This document shows positions 8,714 through 16,787 of a stretch of 64,000 nucleotides of DNA, one piece after another. The stretch comes from Chitinophagaceae bacterium (GTDB lineage Bacteria; Bacteroidota; Bacteroidia; Chitinophagales; Chitinophagaceae), in the NCBI GenBank assembly GCA_003168265.1, contig PMSV01000019.1, positions 124,001 to 188,000 of the forward strand, in the 5' to 3' direction. The notes beneath the pieces were generated by a model. That model searched no databases and was not told where the DNA came from. It saw only the letters and a list, made by a program, of their open reading frames with translations. The position numbers and the translations under genes are program-made. Each line of letters begins with the position of its first letter. Position 1 is the stretch's first letter.

Positions 8714-9304
8714 TCACGACGTAGCCGCTTCCCAATGGCTCTTGTTCCATTGGGCTTTTTGAGCCAAAATAGATTTTAGCTTTCCCCTTGCCTTGAAAAG
8801 ATTGGATTTGGATGCACCAACACTTATATCCAGCTTTTTTGAAATTTCTTCATGTGATAATCCCTCCATAACAAAAAGATTGAAAACCGTTCGATAAGCA
8901 GGAGTAAGTTCCCGGATAGCCTGTAGAATTTCCTTATAGGACAATGAATCAAAACCGCTGCTGCTCCGGTCGGAAATATTCTCCGTCTGTTTACCAAGGT
9001 TATAAATTTCTCTATTGGAAGACTTTCGAAAATGGTCGATACAGGTATTGATCAATATCCTTTTGAACCAACCCTTTAAAGTGGGAAAGATTTCCTGATG
9101 CCGGTTTTCTTCAAACTGGTCAATATGCCTGTAGAGTTTTATAAATGCTTCATGTACTATGTCTTACAGAGGTTCTGCACCAAATGTATAACAGGTTTTT
9201 ATCGCAAACCCATACAGCAATTCGTATAGTTTGCCCTGACAGGTCCTGTCGTTGCTGCGACAGCCTTTCAACAACCCACTTAAATAGGAGTTCGATGAAA
9301 ACAA
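8714..9304 (-). pseudogene. ECF-type RNA polymerase sigma factor, interrupted by an in-frame TAA
   Basis: Reading leftward from TTG 9304, codons 1-46 give a sigma region 2 start (KLYELLYGFAIKTCYTFGAEPL), codon 47 (bases 9166-9164) is TAA, and the same frame then continues DIVHEAFIKLYRHI, WFKRILINTCIDHFRK and a full region 4 (LSHEEISKKLDISVGASKSN). Both halves together make about 195 residues, the normal ECF length, and the break falls at a position that is usually Gln or Glu, so one C-to-T or G-to-T change explains it. No ATG start exists; the TTG directly follows a stop. A C-terminal fragment alone would lack most of region 2 and should not bind core polymerase normally. Sequencing error remains possible. 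No anti-sigma gene adjoins. Confidence 0.8.
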
Positions 9305-9362
9305 GTTTTAAAATTAAGCGTAGAATTGTCCGATGGGAAATAATTAATTGTACAACGTAAAA

Positions 9363-9390
9363 ATTATAAAAACTGATATATATCTGTCAA
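9363..9390 (-). promoter_or_regulatory. sigma70-consensus promoter of the sigma-factor gene
   Basis: On the minus strand TTGACA (9390-9385) and TATAAT (9368-9363) are both perfect and separated by 16 bases. The predicted start, near 9356, is about 50 bases before the TTG codon at 9304. The spacer includes the palindrome GATATATATC. A textbook proteobacterial-type promoter is unusual here, where other promoters show the Bacteroidota TAnnTTTG box. Confidence 0.5.
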
Positions 9391-9456
9391 GTAATCGGCG
9401 AATCCCCTTTTTGTGCCGATGAAAAGACGAAAACTCATTAAAAACCGACAATGCCT

Positions 9457-10698
9457 TTAAGGATGGAGGACTTCCATTTCCTGTTTATTGTGCCTGTAAC
9501 GGAACAAAAACGGAAAGATCAGACCCAGGAAAATGGCGTAAGCTGCAAATGTGAACCAGATCTCCCTCCATTGTTTTACGCCACTAACGGTAAAATGATC
9601 CACTACCCAACCGCTTAGCATACCTCCGAAAAATGCCCCCAGCCCATTTGTCATAAACATGAAAAGTCCTTGAGCACTTGCCCGGATATGAACATCCGCT
9701 TCTTTTTCGACGAAAAGCGATCCGGAAATATTGAAAAAATCAAATGCCATTCCATATATGATCATGGAAAGAATCAGGAGCCATAGACCGATGCCGGGGT
9801 TACCCAGACCAAAAAGACCGAATCGGAAAACCCAGGCAAAAATGCTCATCAACATCACTTTCTTAATACCGAAACGTTTCAGAAAAAAAGGGATGGTCAG
9901 AATAAACAGGGTCTCCGATATCTGGGAAATACTGATAAGAATATTAGGATGTTTTACCGCAAAGGATTCTGCATAATAGGTTTTAAAATCATTCAGAAAA
10001 GGGAGTCCGAATGTATTGGTGATTTGCAGAGCCGCACCCAACAGCATGGCAAATAAAAAGAAAACGAGCAAAGTTCTTTTACTGAAAAGCACGAAGGCAT
10101 CCAGACCCAGGGCAGAGTAAAGGGATCTTGATTTTTCCTTTCCTCCAGGAGGACAATTTTCCAGCGAAAAAGTGTAGATCCCGAGCAATATACCAGCCGT
10201 CGCACTGACATAGAGCTGACTCGGACTCTTGGTCAATCCGAGTAAATCTACCAGCCACATTGCCGCGATGAAACCAATAGTACCCCAAACCCGGATGGGA
10301 GGAAAATCCCGGACGATTTGAAGCCCCTTACGCTCAAGGATGATATAGGATACCGTATTGTTTAGGGCGATAGTCGGCATGAATATCAGGGAATTTGCCA
10401 GGATGATCAGGTAAAGTGCATAAAAATCATGCACCATAGAAGCATAGAGCAGGAGAAGGGCTCCAGCAATATGAGAGAGTCCTAATAAACGTTGCGCGGG
10501 CATCCACCGGTCCGCAATGATGCCGAAAACAGCGGGGGTAACCAGTGAGGCAATCCCCATCGTTGCATAGATACTCCCGACCTGTTGTCCCGAATAATGC
10601 AGACTTTCTATCAGGTAGCTTGAAAGGGAGGTCAGCCAGGAACCCCAAACAAAAAATTCCAGAAAATTCATGATGATCAGCCTGATCCTTATTGCCAT
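9457..10698 (-). CDS. MFS nucleoside permease, NupG/XapB-like
   Basis: 413 residues with about 12 hydrophobic segments. The opening (LIIMNFLEFFVWGSWLTSLSSYL), the ADRWMPAQRLLG loop after the second helix pair and PPIRVWGTIGFIAAMW match the nucleoside:H+ symporter family of the major facilitator superfamily. It probably imports nucleosides across the inner membrane using the proton gradient. It is a single gene, with no nucleoside hydrolase or phosphorylase beside it. Its 3' end faces the sigma-factor promoter region (about 70 bases). Confidence 0.85.
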   Translation of the reverse strand: MAIRIRLIIMNFLEFFVWGSWLTSLSSYLIESLHYSGQQVGSIYATMGIASLVTPAVFGIIADRWMPAQRLLGLSHIAGALLLLYASMVHDFYALYLIILANSLIFMPTIALNNTVSYIILERKGLQIVRDFPPIRVWGTIGFIAAMWLVDLLGLTKSPSQLYVSATAGILLGIYTFSLENCPPGGKEKSRSLYSALGLDAFVLFSKRTLLVFFLFAMLLGAALQITNTFGLPFLNDFKTYYAESFAVKHPNILISISQISETLFILTIPFFLKRFGIKKVMLMSIFAWVFRFGLFGLGNPGIGLWLLILSMIIYGMAFDFFNISGSLFVEKEADVHIRASAQGLFMFMTNGLGAFFGGMLSGWVVDHFTVSGVKQWREIWFTFAAYAIFLGLIFPFLFRYRHNKQEMEVLHP

Positions 10699-10916
10699 TA
10701 AGAAGTTTTTTTCAGTAGATGGAAGATAATCATTCCTCGGTAAAACAATTACAGCACCAATAACTTAAAAAGGATCCTCCCAAAGGTCTTCCCTGTGAAA
10801 ATGCAGTTCTATTTTATAAACGGAAAACTTTGTATTGAGACAAGGTATAAATTCGTCCACAATCAATTCATTCGTTAATTTGCCTGTTGGTCCTGAACAA
10901 AAAAAATATTAGCCCG

Positions 10917-13391
10917 ATGAGAAAATTAATGATTTTTATTTCCCTGATTCTTTCCCATGCAGGCCCGGAAGCATGTGCACAAACCCCTGCCTCCTATACT
11001 TCCGCTGAACTCTTTCTCAAATTGAAAAAATTGCAGGTCCTTGGTTCGGTACTATATATAGCAGCCCATCCCGATGACGAGAATTCAAGGCTGATCGCCT
11101 ACCTGGCTAAGGATCGCCTGTACAGAACCGGCTACTTGTCTATGACCAGGGGAGACGGCGGCCAAAACCTGATTGGGGATGAGCAGGGGATCGAGCTTGG
11201 ACTCATTCGTACCCAGGAAATGCTCGCTGCACGCCGGATCGACGGAGCAGAACAATTTTTCAGCCGCGCCTATGATTTCGGATTCAGCAAATCCACTGAT
11301 GAGGCATTAAAAACCTGGGATAAGGAGAAGATACTAAGTGATGTCGTTTGGGTGATCCGGCGTTTTCAACCTGATGTCATTATTACCCGGTTTCCTGAAG
11401 ACGCGCGCGCCGGCCATGGACATCATTCCGCTTCCGCCGTCCTCGCGCATGAGGCTTTCAAAGCAGCGGCCGACCCAAACCGTTTTCCCGAACAATTCAA
11501 ATATGGGGTCAAACCCTGGCAAGCTAAAAGGCTGCTTTGGAACACCTTCAATTTCGGAGGAACGAATACCACCAGCGAAAACCAGTTAAAAATTGATGTA
11601 GGAACTTATAATTCTGTCCTGGGGAAAAGCTATGGGGAAATCGCTGCCGAAAGCCGAACCCAGCATAAAAGCCAAGGTGCAGCCCTTACCCGTGTCCGTG
11701 GAGAATTAGTGGAATATTTTAGCCTGGTAGAAGGAGAAGCCGCCCCAAAAGATCTGATGGAAGGGATTTCCACCGGATGGGACCGCATCAATGGTGGTAA
11801 TTATATACAAACACTGGTAGATAATCTGGTAAATGAATTTTCCCTCTCGGCACCCGAAAGGTCCGTGCCGGGTCTAGTCAAACTCTATCAATCCATTTCC
11901 AAACTTGGGGATGGCTATTGGAAATTGGAGAAACTAAAGGAAACCCAGGAGCTCATTGAAGCTTGCAGCGGGCTTTGGATCGAGGCCACAACCAATACCG
12001 GTTATGCTGTGCAGGGAAATCCTATTAAGGTCATAGCAACCCTGATCTGCAGATCTTCTGTTTCTGTAGGCCTTACCCATATTAGCATGGAAGGTTTTGA
12101 TGAACCCAAGCATCAAATGATCCTGCTGGAACAAAATAAAAACTGGTCAGATTCCTGGATCATACACATATCGCCTGATAAACCGGTCAGCAATCCCTAT
12201 TGGCTGAATGAAGAAATGTCTCAAGGTTCTTTTAACGTAAGCGACCAGAACCTGATCGGAGATGCGCAGAGCAAACCTTCCTATGAAGCGCAATTCAATT
12301 TGCAAATAGAAGGCCAGGAGTTTTTGATACGCAAACCTGTCCTTTACCGTTATCTGGACCCTATAAAAGGGGACACCTACGATCCGCTGACCGTGATCCC
12401 TCCTTTAACAGCAAAAATGGATCCCAACCTCATCCTTTTTCCGGGAGAAACGGAAAAAAGTTTCACAGGATATATAAAGAAAAATACGGCGCAAAATATA
12501 AGCTTTCAACCCCTGCTGGAAAAGACCGAGGGCCTTAATATAGAATCAACATTGCCCGATCAATCCCTGACTGTACATTACAAGGCTAAACCGGTAAGGA
12601 CGGATGAACAGGTTAGCCGGGCCACTCTGTATTTCATGGAAGGCGACAGAAAAGAAAAGGCCCTTGAACTCAGGACCATTTCTTACCAGCATATTCCCCG
12701 AATTGATTATTTCCAGGAGACCCGCATCAAATTCGTGGTGGCCGATGTCAAAGTTGCAGGCAAAAGGATCGGCTATATTGAGGGAGCCGGTGACAAGGTC
12801 GCCGCAGCACTTCAACAAATGGGTTATGAAGTGACCCAGCTCAAAGAAGGAGACCTGGTTCCCGGGAAACTTCAATCATACGATGCCATCATCACCGGTA
12901 TACGAGCCTACGATGTCCATCCCTGGCTGAATGATAAGTATGAAGTGTTGATGAATTATATAAGCAAGGGAGGGAACCTGATCGTCCAATACAACCGGAA
13001 TAATATGGCGCCGGGGAATATAAAACCCAGGGTCGGTCCTTATCCATTCGTTTTCGCAAATGCCAGGATTACCGATGAGAATGCACAGGTCAATTTCCTG
13101 ATCCCTGAACACCCGGTATTGAATTATCCCAATAAGATCAACAGTCATGATTTTGATGGATGGATACAGGAGAGAGGCATCTATTTCGCAGGTCAGGCCG
13201 ACTCGAATTATAAGAAAATATTTTCAATGCATGACCCCAACGAATCTGAACTAACTACCAGCCTGATACTAGCGGATTATGGAAAAGGAAAATTCGTGTA
13301 CACCGGTCTTGTTTTTTTCCGGGAGCTGCCGGCGGGCATACCGGGGGCCTACCGGTTAATGGCTAATATTATTGCGCTTAATCAGAAATAA
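10917..13391 (+). CDS. secreted PIG-L family deacetylase with C-terminal amidotransferase-like domain
   Basis: 824 residues from ATG 10917; a TTG 30 bases earlier is less likely because the signal peptide (MRKLMIFISLILSH to about ACAQ, residue 22) begins at the ATG. The PIG-L/LmbE zinc site is visible: A-H-P-D-D-E at 50-55 and G-H-G-H-H at 166-170. PIG-L enzymes remove N-acetyl groups from GlcNAc-type sugars. The middle is a beta-rich stretch, and residues about 610-820 resemble a ThuA/class-I glutamine-amidotransferase-like fold (RIGYIEGAGDKVAAAL, YDAIITGIRAY). It heads an operon with two microproteins and a solute symporter, suggesting deacetylation of an external sugar conjugate followed by uptake (inference). 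Confidence 0.9.
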   Translation: MRKLMIFISLILSHAGPEACAQTPASYTSAELFLKLKKLQVLGSVLYIAAHPDDENSRLIAYLAKDRLYRTGYLSMTRGDGGQNLIGDEQGIELGLIRTQEMLAARRIDGAEQFFSRAYDFGFSKSTDEALKTWDKEKILSDVVWVIRRFQPDVIITRFPEDARAGHGHHSASAVLAHEAFKAAADPNRFPEQFKYGVKPWQAKRLLWNTFNFGGTNTTSENQLKIDVGTYNSVLGKSYGEIAAESRTQHKSQGAALTRVRGELVEYFSLVEGEAAPKDLMEGISTGWDRINGGNYIQTLVDNLVNEFSLSAPERSVPGLVKLYQSISKLGDGYWKLEKLKETQELIEACSGLWIEATTNTGYAVQGNPIKVIATLICRSSVSVGLTHISMEGFDEPKHQMILLEQNKNWSDSWIIHISPDKPVSNPYWLNEEMSQGSFNVSDQNLIGDAQSKPSYEAQFNLQIEGQEFLIRKPVLYRYLDPIKGDTYDPLTVIPPLTAKMDPNLILFPGETEKSFTGYIKKNTAQNISFQPLLEKTEGLNIESTLPDQSLTVHYKAKPVRTDEQVSRATLYFMEGDRKEKALELRTISYQHIPRIDYFQETRIKFVVADVKVAGKRIGYIEGAGDKVAAALQQMGYEVTQLKEGDLVPGKLQSYDAIITGIRAYDVHPWLNDKYEVLMNYISKGGNLIVQYNRNNMAPGNIKPRVGPYPFVFANARITDENAQVNFLIPEHPVLNYPNKINSHDFDGWIQERGIYFAGQADSNYKKIFSMHDPNESELTTSLILADYGKGKFVYTGLVFFRELPAGIPGAYRLMANIIALNQK

Positions 13392-13400
13392 ATCAATAAA

Positions 13401-13553
13401 GTGAAGGAAAGAAGGGATCTCGCCATTGTGCTGGCAATAGTAACCGGCCTCGTGCTAGGAAAATTTCTGAAGAAAATGACATTCGGTTTGATATTGGGTC
13501 TGGGACTGGGATTACTTATTGCTTCCTTATTGGCTGGAAGGAATAAGAGATAG
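13401..13553 (+). CDS. 50-residue membrane microprotein
   Basis: Starts at GTG 13401, nine bases after the PIG-L stop, and ends at TAG 13551-13553. The sequence has a charged start (MKERRD), a hydrophobic helix (about 7-20), a short basic turn (KFLKK) and a second glycine-rich helix (about 29-46), ending GRNKR. That is a two-helix hairpin with basic ends, which fits an inner-membrane protein with both termini in the cytoplasm. No family recognised. Its placement inside a tight operon and its clean topology argue that it is real; it may assist the symporter or be an accessory subunit (speculative). Confidence 0.6.
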   Translation: MKERRDLAIVLAIVTGLVLGKFLKKMTFGLILGLGLGLLIASLLAGRNKR

Positions 13554-13578
13554 TATCTGCACCCGCAAATCTATTCAG

Positions 13579-13704
13579 ATGGAAAATTCAGGCGATGAAA
13601 AAGCTCCGTTATTTAAGAGCTGGACATACTGGTATATCCTGGTCCTTGCGATTTTAGTCCTGCTGATCGGACTGTTTTATCTTTTCACAAAAAAGTATGC
13701 ATGA
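13579..13704 (+). CDS. 41-residue single-helix membrane microprotein
   Basis: ATG 13579 to TGA 13702-13704. A polar N terminus (MENSGDEKAPLFKSW) is followed by one hydrophobic helix (about 17-36) and a basic end (FTKKYA). The stop overlaps the ATG of the symporter (ATGA), so translation of the two is probably coupled. This resembles small accessory proteins that accompany solute:sodium symporters in some bacteria, but no family was identified. The three-gene packing PIG-L, microprotein, microprotein, symporter suggests co-function. Confidence 0.6.
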   Translation: MENSGDEKAPLFKSWTYWYILVLAILVLLIGLFYLFTKKYA

Positions 13705-15419
13705 GCTGGCAGGATTGGATAATACTGATCGGGACCCTTACAATCATCATTCTTTATGGTTTGCATAAAAGCAATATCCGGAAGAACCTGGACAGCTATT
13801 TTCTATGCGACCGTTCTTTGCCCTGGTGGGTCATTCTGATCAGTATCATGGGTACCCAGGCCAGCGCAGTTACTTTTCTTTCCGCGCCGGGTCAGGCTTT
13901 CACAGACGGGATGCGATTTGTACAATACTATTTTGGCCTTCCCATCGCTATGGTGGTCCTTTGCATCAGTTTTGTTCCTGCATTTCACAGACTAAAGATC
14001 TATACCGCCTATGAATTCCTGGAACAAAGGTTTGATCTGAAAACAAGGACCCTCACCTCTTTTCTTTTCCTTCTTCAAAGAGGGCTTTCCACAGGAATAA
14101 GTATTTCCGCCCCCTCCATCATTCTTTCTTCTTTACTGGGATGGGATATATTCTGGACCAATATATTCATGGGCGGGCTGCTGATCGTTTATACCGTAAC
14201 CGGAGGAGCCAGGGCAGTTGCCTCAACACAACAAATTCAGTTTATCATCATATTCATAGGCATGATGCTTGCGGGTTATACTGTCATGCATTTGCTTCCC
14301 GGTCAAATTGGGTTTTCCGAAGCATTGCATATTGGCGGCAAGGCGGGCAAACTCAACGTGATCACCACCGGCTTCACGAAAAAAGGCTTTGACTGGAACG
14401 ATAGATACAATCTTATCAGCGGGACCATCGGTGGCTTTTTCTTAGCCCTCTCCTATTTTGGAACTGACCAGTCGCAGGTCGGGAGATACCTCACAGCAAG
14501 TTCTGAGAAAGAAAGCAAACTCGGCCTTCTCATGAATGGCATCATCAAAATACCCATGCAATTTCTAATTCTTTTGATTGGGGTATTGGTTTATGTTTTC
14601 TACCAATTTCACCCTGAACCAATTTTTTTCAACCAAACCCAAATTCATATCCTGGAAAAATCCAAATATGCGGATTCTCTCGTACTTCTGCGAAATCAAT
14701 ACCAGCGCAATGAGACGGAAAGGATTGGAGCAATGAACGGCATTTCCGGATCAGATAAAAGTAGCCTGAATTATCAGCGGGCGCTTGAGCATTTGAGAAT
14801 AACCGAACAGAATAAGGATCAACAAAGGGGGACCATTAAACGCTGGCTGCAGGATAAGGAAATTGGCGGGGATGCCAATGACACTAATTATATCTTTCTC
14901 AGATTTGTTGTTGATTATCTGCCTAAAGGATTGATCGGTTTACTGATCGCCGTTATTTTCCTGGCAGCCTGGGGTTCTATCGGGGCGGCATTGAATTCGC
15001 TGGCTGCCGCGACCATCGTCGATTTTCACATTCGCTTCACCAAAAAAACCTTAAGTTCAAAAAAAGAATATGATCTTTCCAGATGGTATACTTTACTTTG
15101 GGGAATATTTTGCGTTATTGTGGCGCAACTTGCCTATAATATCGGCAATAGCCTGATCGAAGCAGTGAATGTCCTTGGCTCCCTTTTTTATGGAGTAATA
15201 TTGGGGATATTCCTGGTTGCATTTTATGCAAAAAAAATCCGTGGGAGATCGGTCTTTATAAGCGCCATCATTACAGAACTGGGTGTTGTCCTGATCCATA
15301 TTTTATCCCAAAGAGGTTTGATACATCTTAGTTTTCTTTGGTTGAATGCTGTAGGTGCAGCCGGTGTTTGGGTTCTTAGCTGGCTCATCCAAATGATTGT
15401 TCCCGCCAAAGCAAAGTAA
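13701..15419 (+). CDS. sodium:solute symporter (SSS family)
   Basis: 572 residues, with about 13-14 hydrophobic segments. The SSS signatures are visible: the NLDSYFLCDRSLPWW start of the core, ISIMGTQASAVTFLSAPG at about 50-67 in the sodium-site helix, and YTVTGGARAVASTQQIQF. An unusually long polar insertion of about 80 residues (roughly 315-395, rich in charged residues) lies between later helices. It would import an organic solute with Na+. The start overlaps the preceding microprotein stop (ATGA). It is the last gene of the PIG-L operon and ends at a strong terminator. Confidence 0.92.
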   Translation: MSWQDWIILIGTLTIIILYGLHKSNIRKNLDSYFLCDRSLPWWVILISIMGTQASAVTFLSAPGQAFTDGMRFVQYYFGLPIAMVVLCISFVPAFHRLKIYTAYEFLEQRFDLKTRTLTSFLFLLQRGLSTGISISAPSIILSSLLGWDIFWTNIFMGGLLIVYTVTGGARAVASTQQIQFIIIFIGMMLAGYTVMHLLPGQIGFSEALHIGGKAGKLNVITTGFTKKGFDWNDRYNLISGTIGGFFLALSYFGTDQSQVGRYLTASSEKESKLGLLMNGIIKIPMQFLILLIGVLVYVFYQFHPEPIFFNQTQIHILEKSKYADSLVLLRNQYQRNETERIGAMNGISGSDKSSLNYQRALEHLRITEQNKDQQRGTIKRWLQDKEIGGDANDTNYIFLRFVVDYLPKGLIGLLIAVIFLAAWGSIGAALNSLAAATIVDFHIRFTKKTLSSKKEYDLSRWYTLLWGIFCVIVAQLAYNIGNSLIEAVNVLGSLFYGVILGIFLVAFYAKKIRGRSVFISAIITELGVVLIHILSQRGLIHLSFLWLNAVGAAGVWVLSWLIQMIVPAKAK

Positions 15420-15426
15420 GAAATTT

Positions 15427-15475
15427 AGCAGGGCAGGTATAGACAATAATTACCCCGCCCTGCTGCTATTTTTCT
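15427..15475. terminator. intrinsic terminator after the symporter operon
   Basis: AGCAGGGC (15427-15434) pairs with GCCCTGCT (15457-15464), extended inside by GGTA/TACC, and is followed by GCTATTTTTCT. It separates the rightward symporter operon from the leftward YtxH gene and may work in both directions. Confidence 0.8.
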
Positions 15476-15782
15476 AAGAGCGAGACATGGCTTCGTCCTT
15501 CACATGATTATAACTCTTTTTACTCTCTTCAATCAAACGCAGCACTTTTTCACGCACATCCTCCTTCAAACCATGCACTTCGTTTTCAAAAACTACCTCC
15601 AACTCGGCCAGTTCCTCGAGGGTTTGTTTACGAATATTGCGCAGTCTCTTGCGTAATTCCTCAGTCGAATCAGCCAGTTTTTGCCTTGTTTCGCTTCCTT
15701 TAGCAGGCGCCAACAAAATACCGGCAGCAAATCCTGCAGCAGCCGCTGCCAAGGTTCCAAAAAACAATCCTTTGTTACTCAT
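15474..15782 (-). CDS. YtxH domain-containing protein
   Basis: 102 residues. The first 28 residues hold one glycine/alanine-rich hydrophobic segment (GLFFGTLAAAAAGFAAGILLAPAKG), directly followed by SETRQKL, the YtxH hallmark. The remaining 70 residues are highly charged and predicted helical or coiled coil (TEELRKRLRNIRKQTLEELAELE). YtxH proteins are small general-stress-associated membrane proteins of unknown biochemical role. It appears monocistronic. Confidence 0.88.
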   Translation of the reverse strand: MSNKGLFFGTLAAAAAGFAAGILLAPAKGSETRQKLADSTEELRKRLRNIRKQTLEELAELEVVFENEVHGLKEDVREKVLRLIEESKKSYNHVKDEAMSRS

Positions 15783-15913
15783 GTTCTTAAAATTTGAAGA
15801 TGAAAATTTGAATCAAGTGGAAATTTCCACATTTAAAACCTTTCCAATTACGTGCCAGAAAGATAGTCATGACTAAAGGTCTGATCAATAAATAGTTAAA
15901 AGATGGTGAGCTG

Positions 15914-16750
15914 CTATCTCAAACCGGCGATCAATTTCTCATTTAGGGTAACATAATCATCATTCCTGGCAATTTTCGCCAGTTCAATTGATTTTCGGGC
16001 AGTTGCAATGGCTTCCTGCTTCTTTCCCAATTTAACCTGGCATCTCGCTTTCTGATAGAAAATGAAAAAAGCAGTCGGGTTGAGTTCGGCCGCCTTATCG
16101 AACCATACGAGAGCCTGGTTCAGGTCCTTTCCGTTCTCCATATAATACAGAGCAGAATTGAAATATGGCTTATTGTCCTTATTCATGGCATCGTCAATCT
16201 GCTTCATGATCTTTCCATCAATATCGGTTTGTATTGGAACCGAAACCATCGTACGGTCCCAAACCAGGGTAAGTTCGCAGGAATTACCCGTCATGTTATT
16301 GAAAAGGATGGTAAAATTCTCCATGGGATACGGCAGAACAATTGGCTTGGCCTGAACACGAAGTATATCCTGGTCTTGGTGATAAGCTGCGGGACTGGTC
16401 ACATCAAGTTGTTTGCTGATGATGATGGTCCAATCGTCCGCTCCCGGAATCGAAAGCAGTCCATATTTGCCAGCAGGAATTTTTGTTCCGCCAATCGTCA
16501 CCTCATCTCCGAAACTGATGATGGTGGCTCCGTTAGCCCCGGTTCTCCAAACCTTTCTATAAGGAACCAAATCGCCAAATATCGTCCGGCCCTTTATACC
16601 TGGACGGGAATAGGAGATTTCAATATCTGACAAGCCGAAATCCTGCCTGATGGTTTGAGGCAGAGAAGCCTGGGGAGTCTTTACGGTTTGAGCAACACCT
16701 GGGAGAAGAGAACTGATGCAGGCCAATAGGGCAAGAAAATTTTTTTTCAT
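15914..16750 (-). CDS. secreted DUF2911 protein with TPR tail
   Basis: 278 residues from ATG 16750 (a TTG at 16756 is also in frame). A signal peptide covers about residues 1-20 (MKKNFLALLACISSLLPGVA). Residues about 25-170 form the DUF2911 domain, with its usual IEISYSRPGIKGRTIFG opening and KVWRTGANGATIISF, followed by tetratricopeptide-like helices (ALVWFDKAAELNPTAFFIFYQKARCQVKLG). The function is unknown; the family is common in Bacteroidota and exported. Its start lies only 38 bases from the end of an inserted tnpB, so its native promoter is probably displaced or lies within the element. Confidence 0.88.
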   Translation of the reverse strand: MKKNFLALLACISSLLPGVAQTVKTPQASLPQTIRQDFGLSDIEISYSRPGIKGRTIFGDLVPYRKVWRTGANGATIISFGDEVTIGGTKIPAGKYGLLSIPGADDWTIIISKQLDVTSPAAYHQDQDILRVQAKPIVLPYPMENFTILFNNMTGNSCELTLVWDRTMVSVPIQTDIDGKIMKQIDDAMNKDNKPYFNSALYYMENGKDLNQALVWFDKAAELNPTAFFIFYQKARCQVKLGKKQEAIATARKSIELAKIARNDDYVTLNEKLIAGLR

Positions 16751-16787
16751 ATGCAATAATTTGAAGTAAAGGCAATGATAGACAATT

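Noticed and set aside
8714-9055. The C-terminal sigma fragment read as a complete 113-residue gene
   Set aside because: Its first codon (TTG) is internal to a longer conserved frame (WFKRILINTCIDH), so it is a piece of the interrupted gene.
9394-9420. ATCGGC/GCCGAT inverted repeat as terminator of the MFS gene
   Set aside because: No T run follows the stem on the minus strand; it may be an operator near the sigma promoter, but the evidence is too thin.
10857-10890. TTAATTTG box before the PIG-L gene as its promoter
   Set aside because: It differs from TAnnTTTG at the second position and no -33 element fits; left unannotated.
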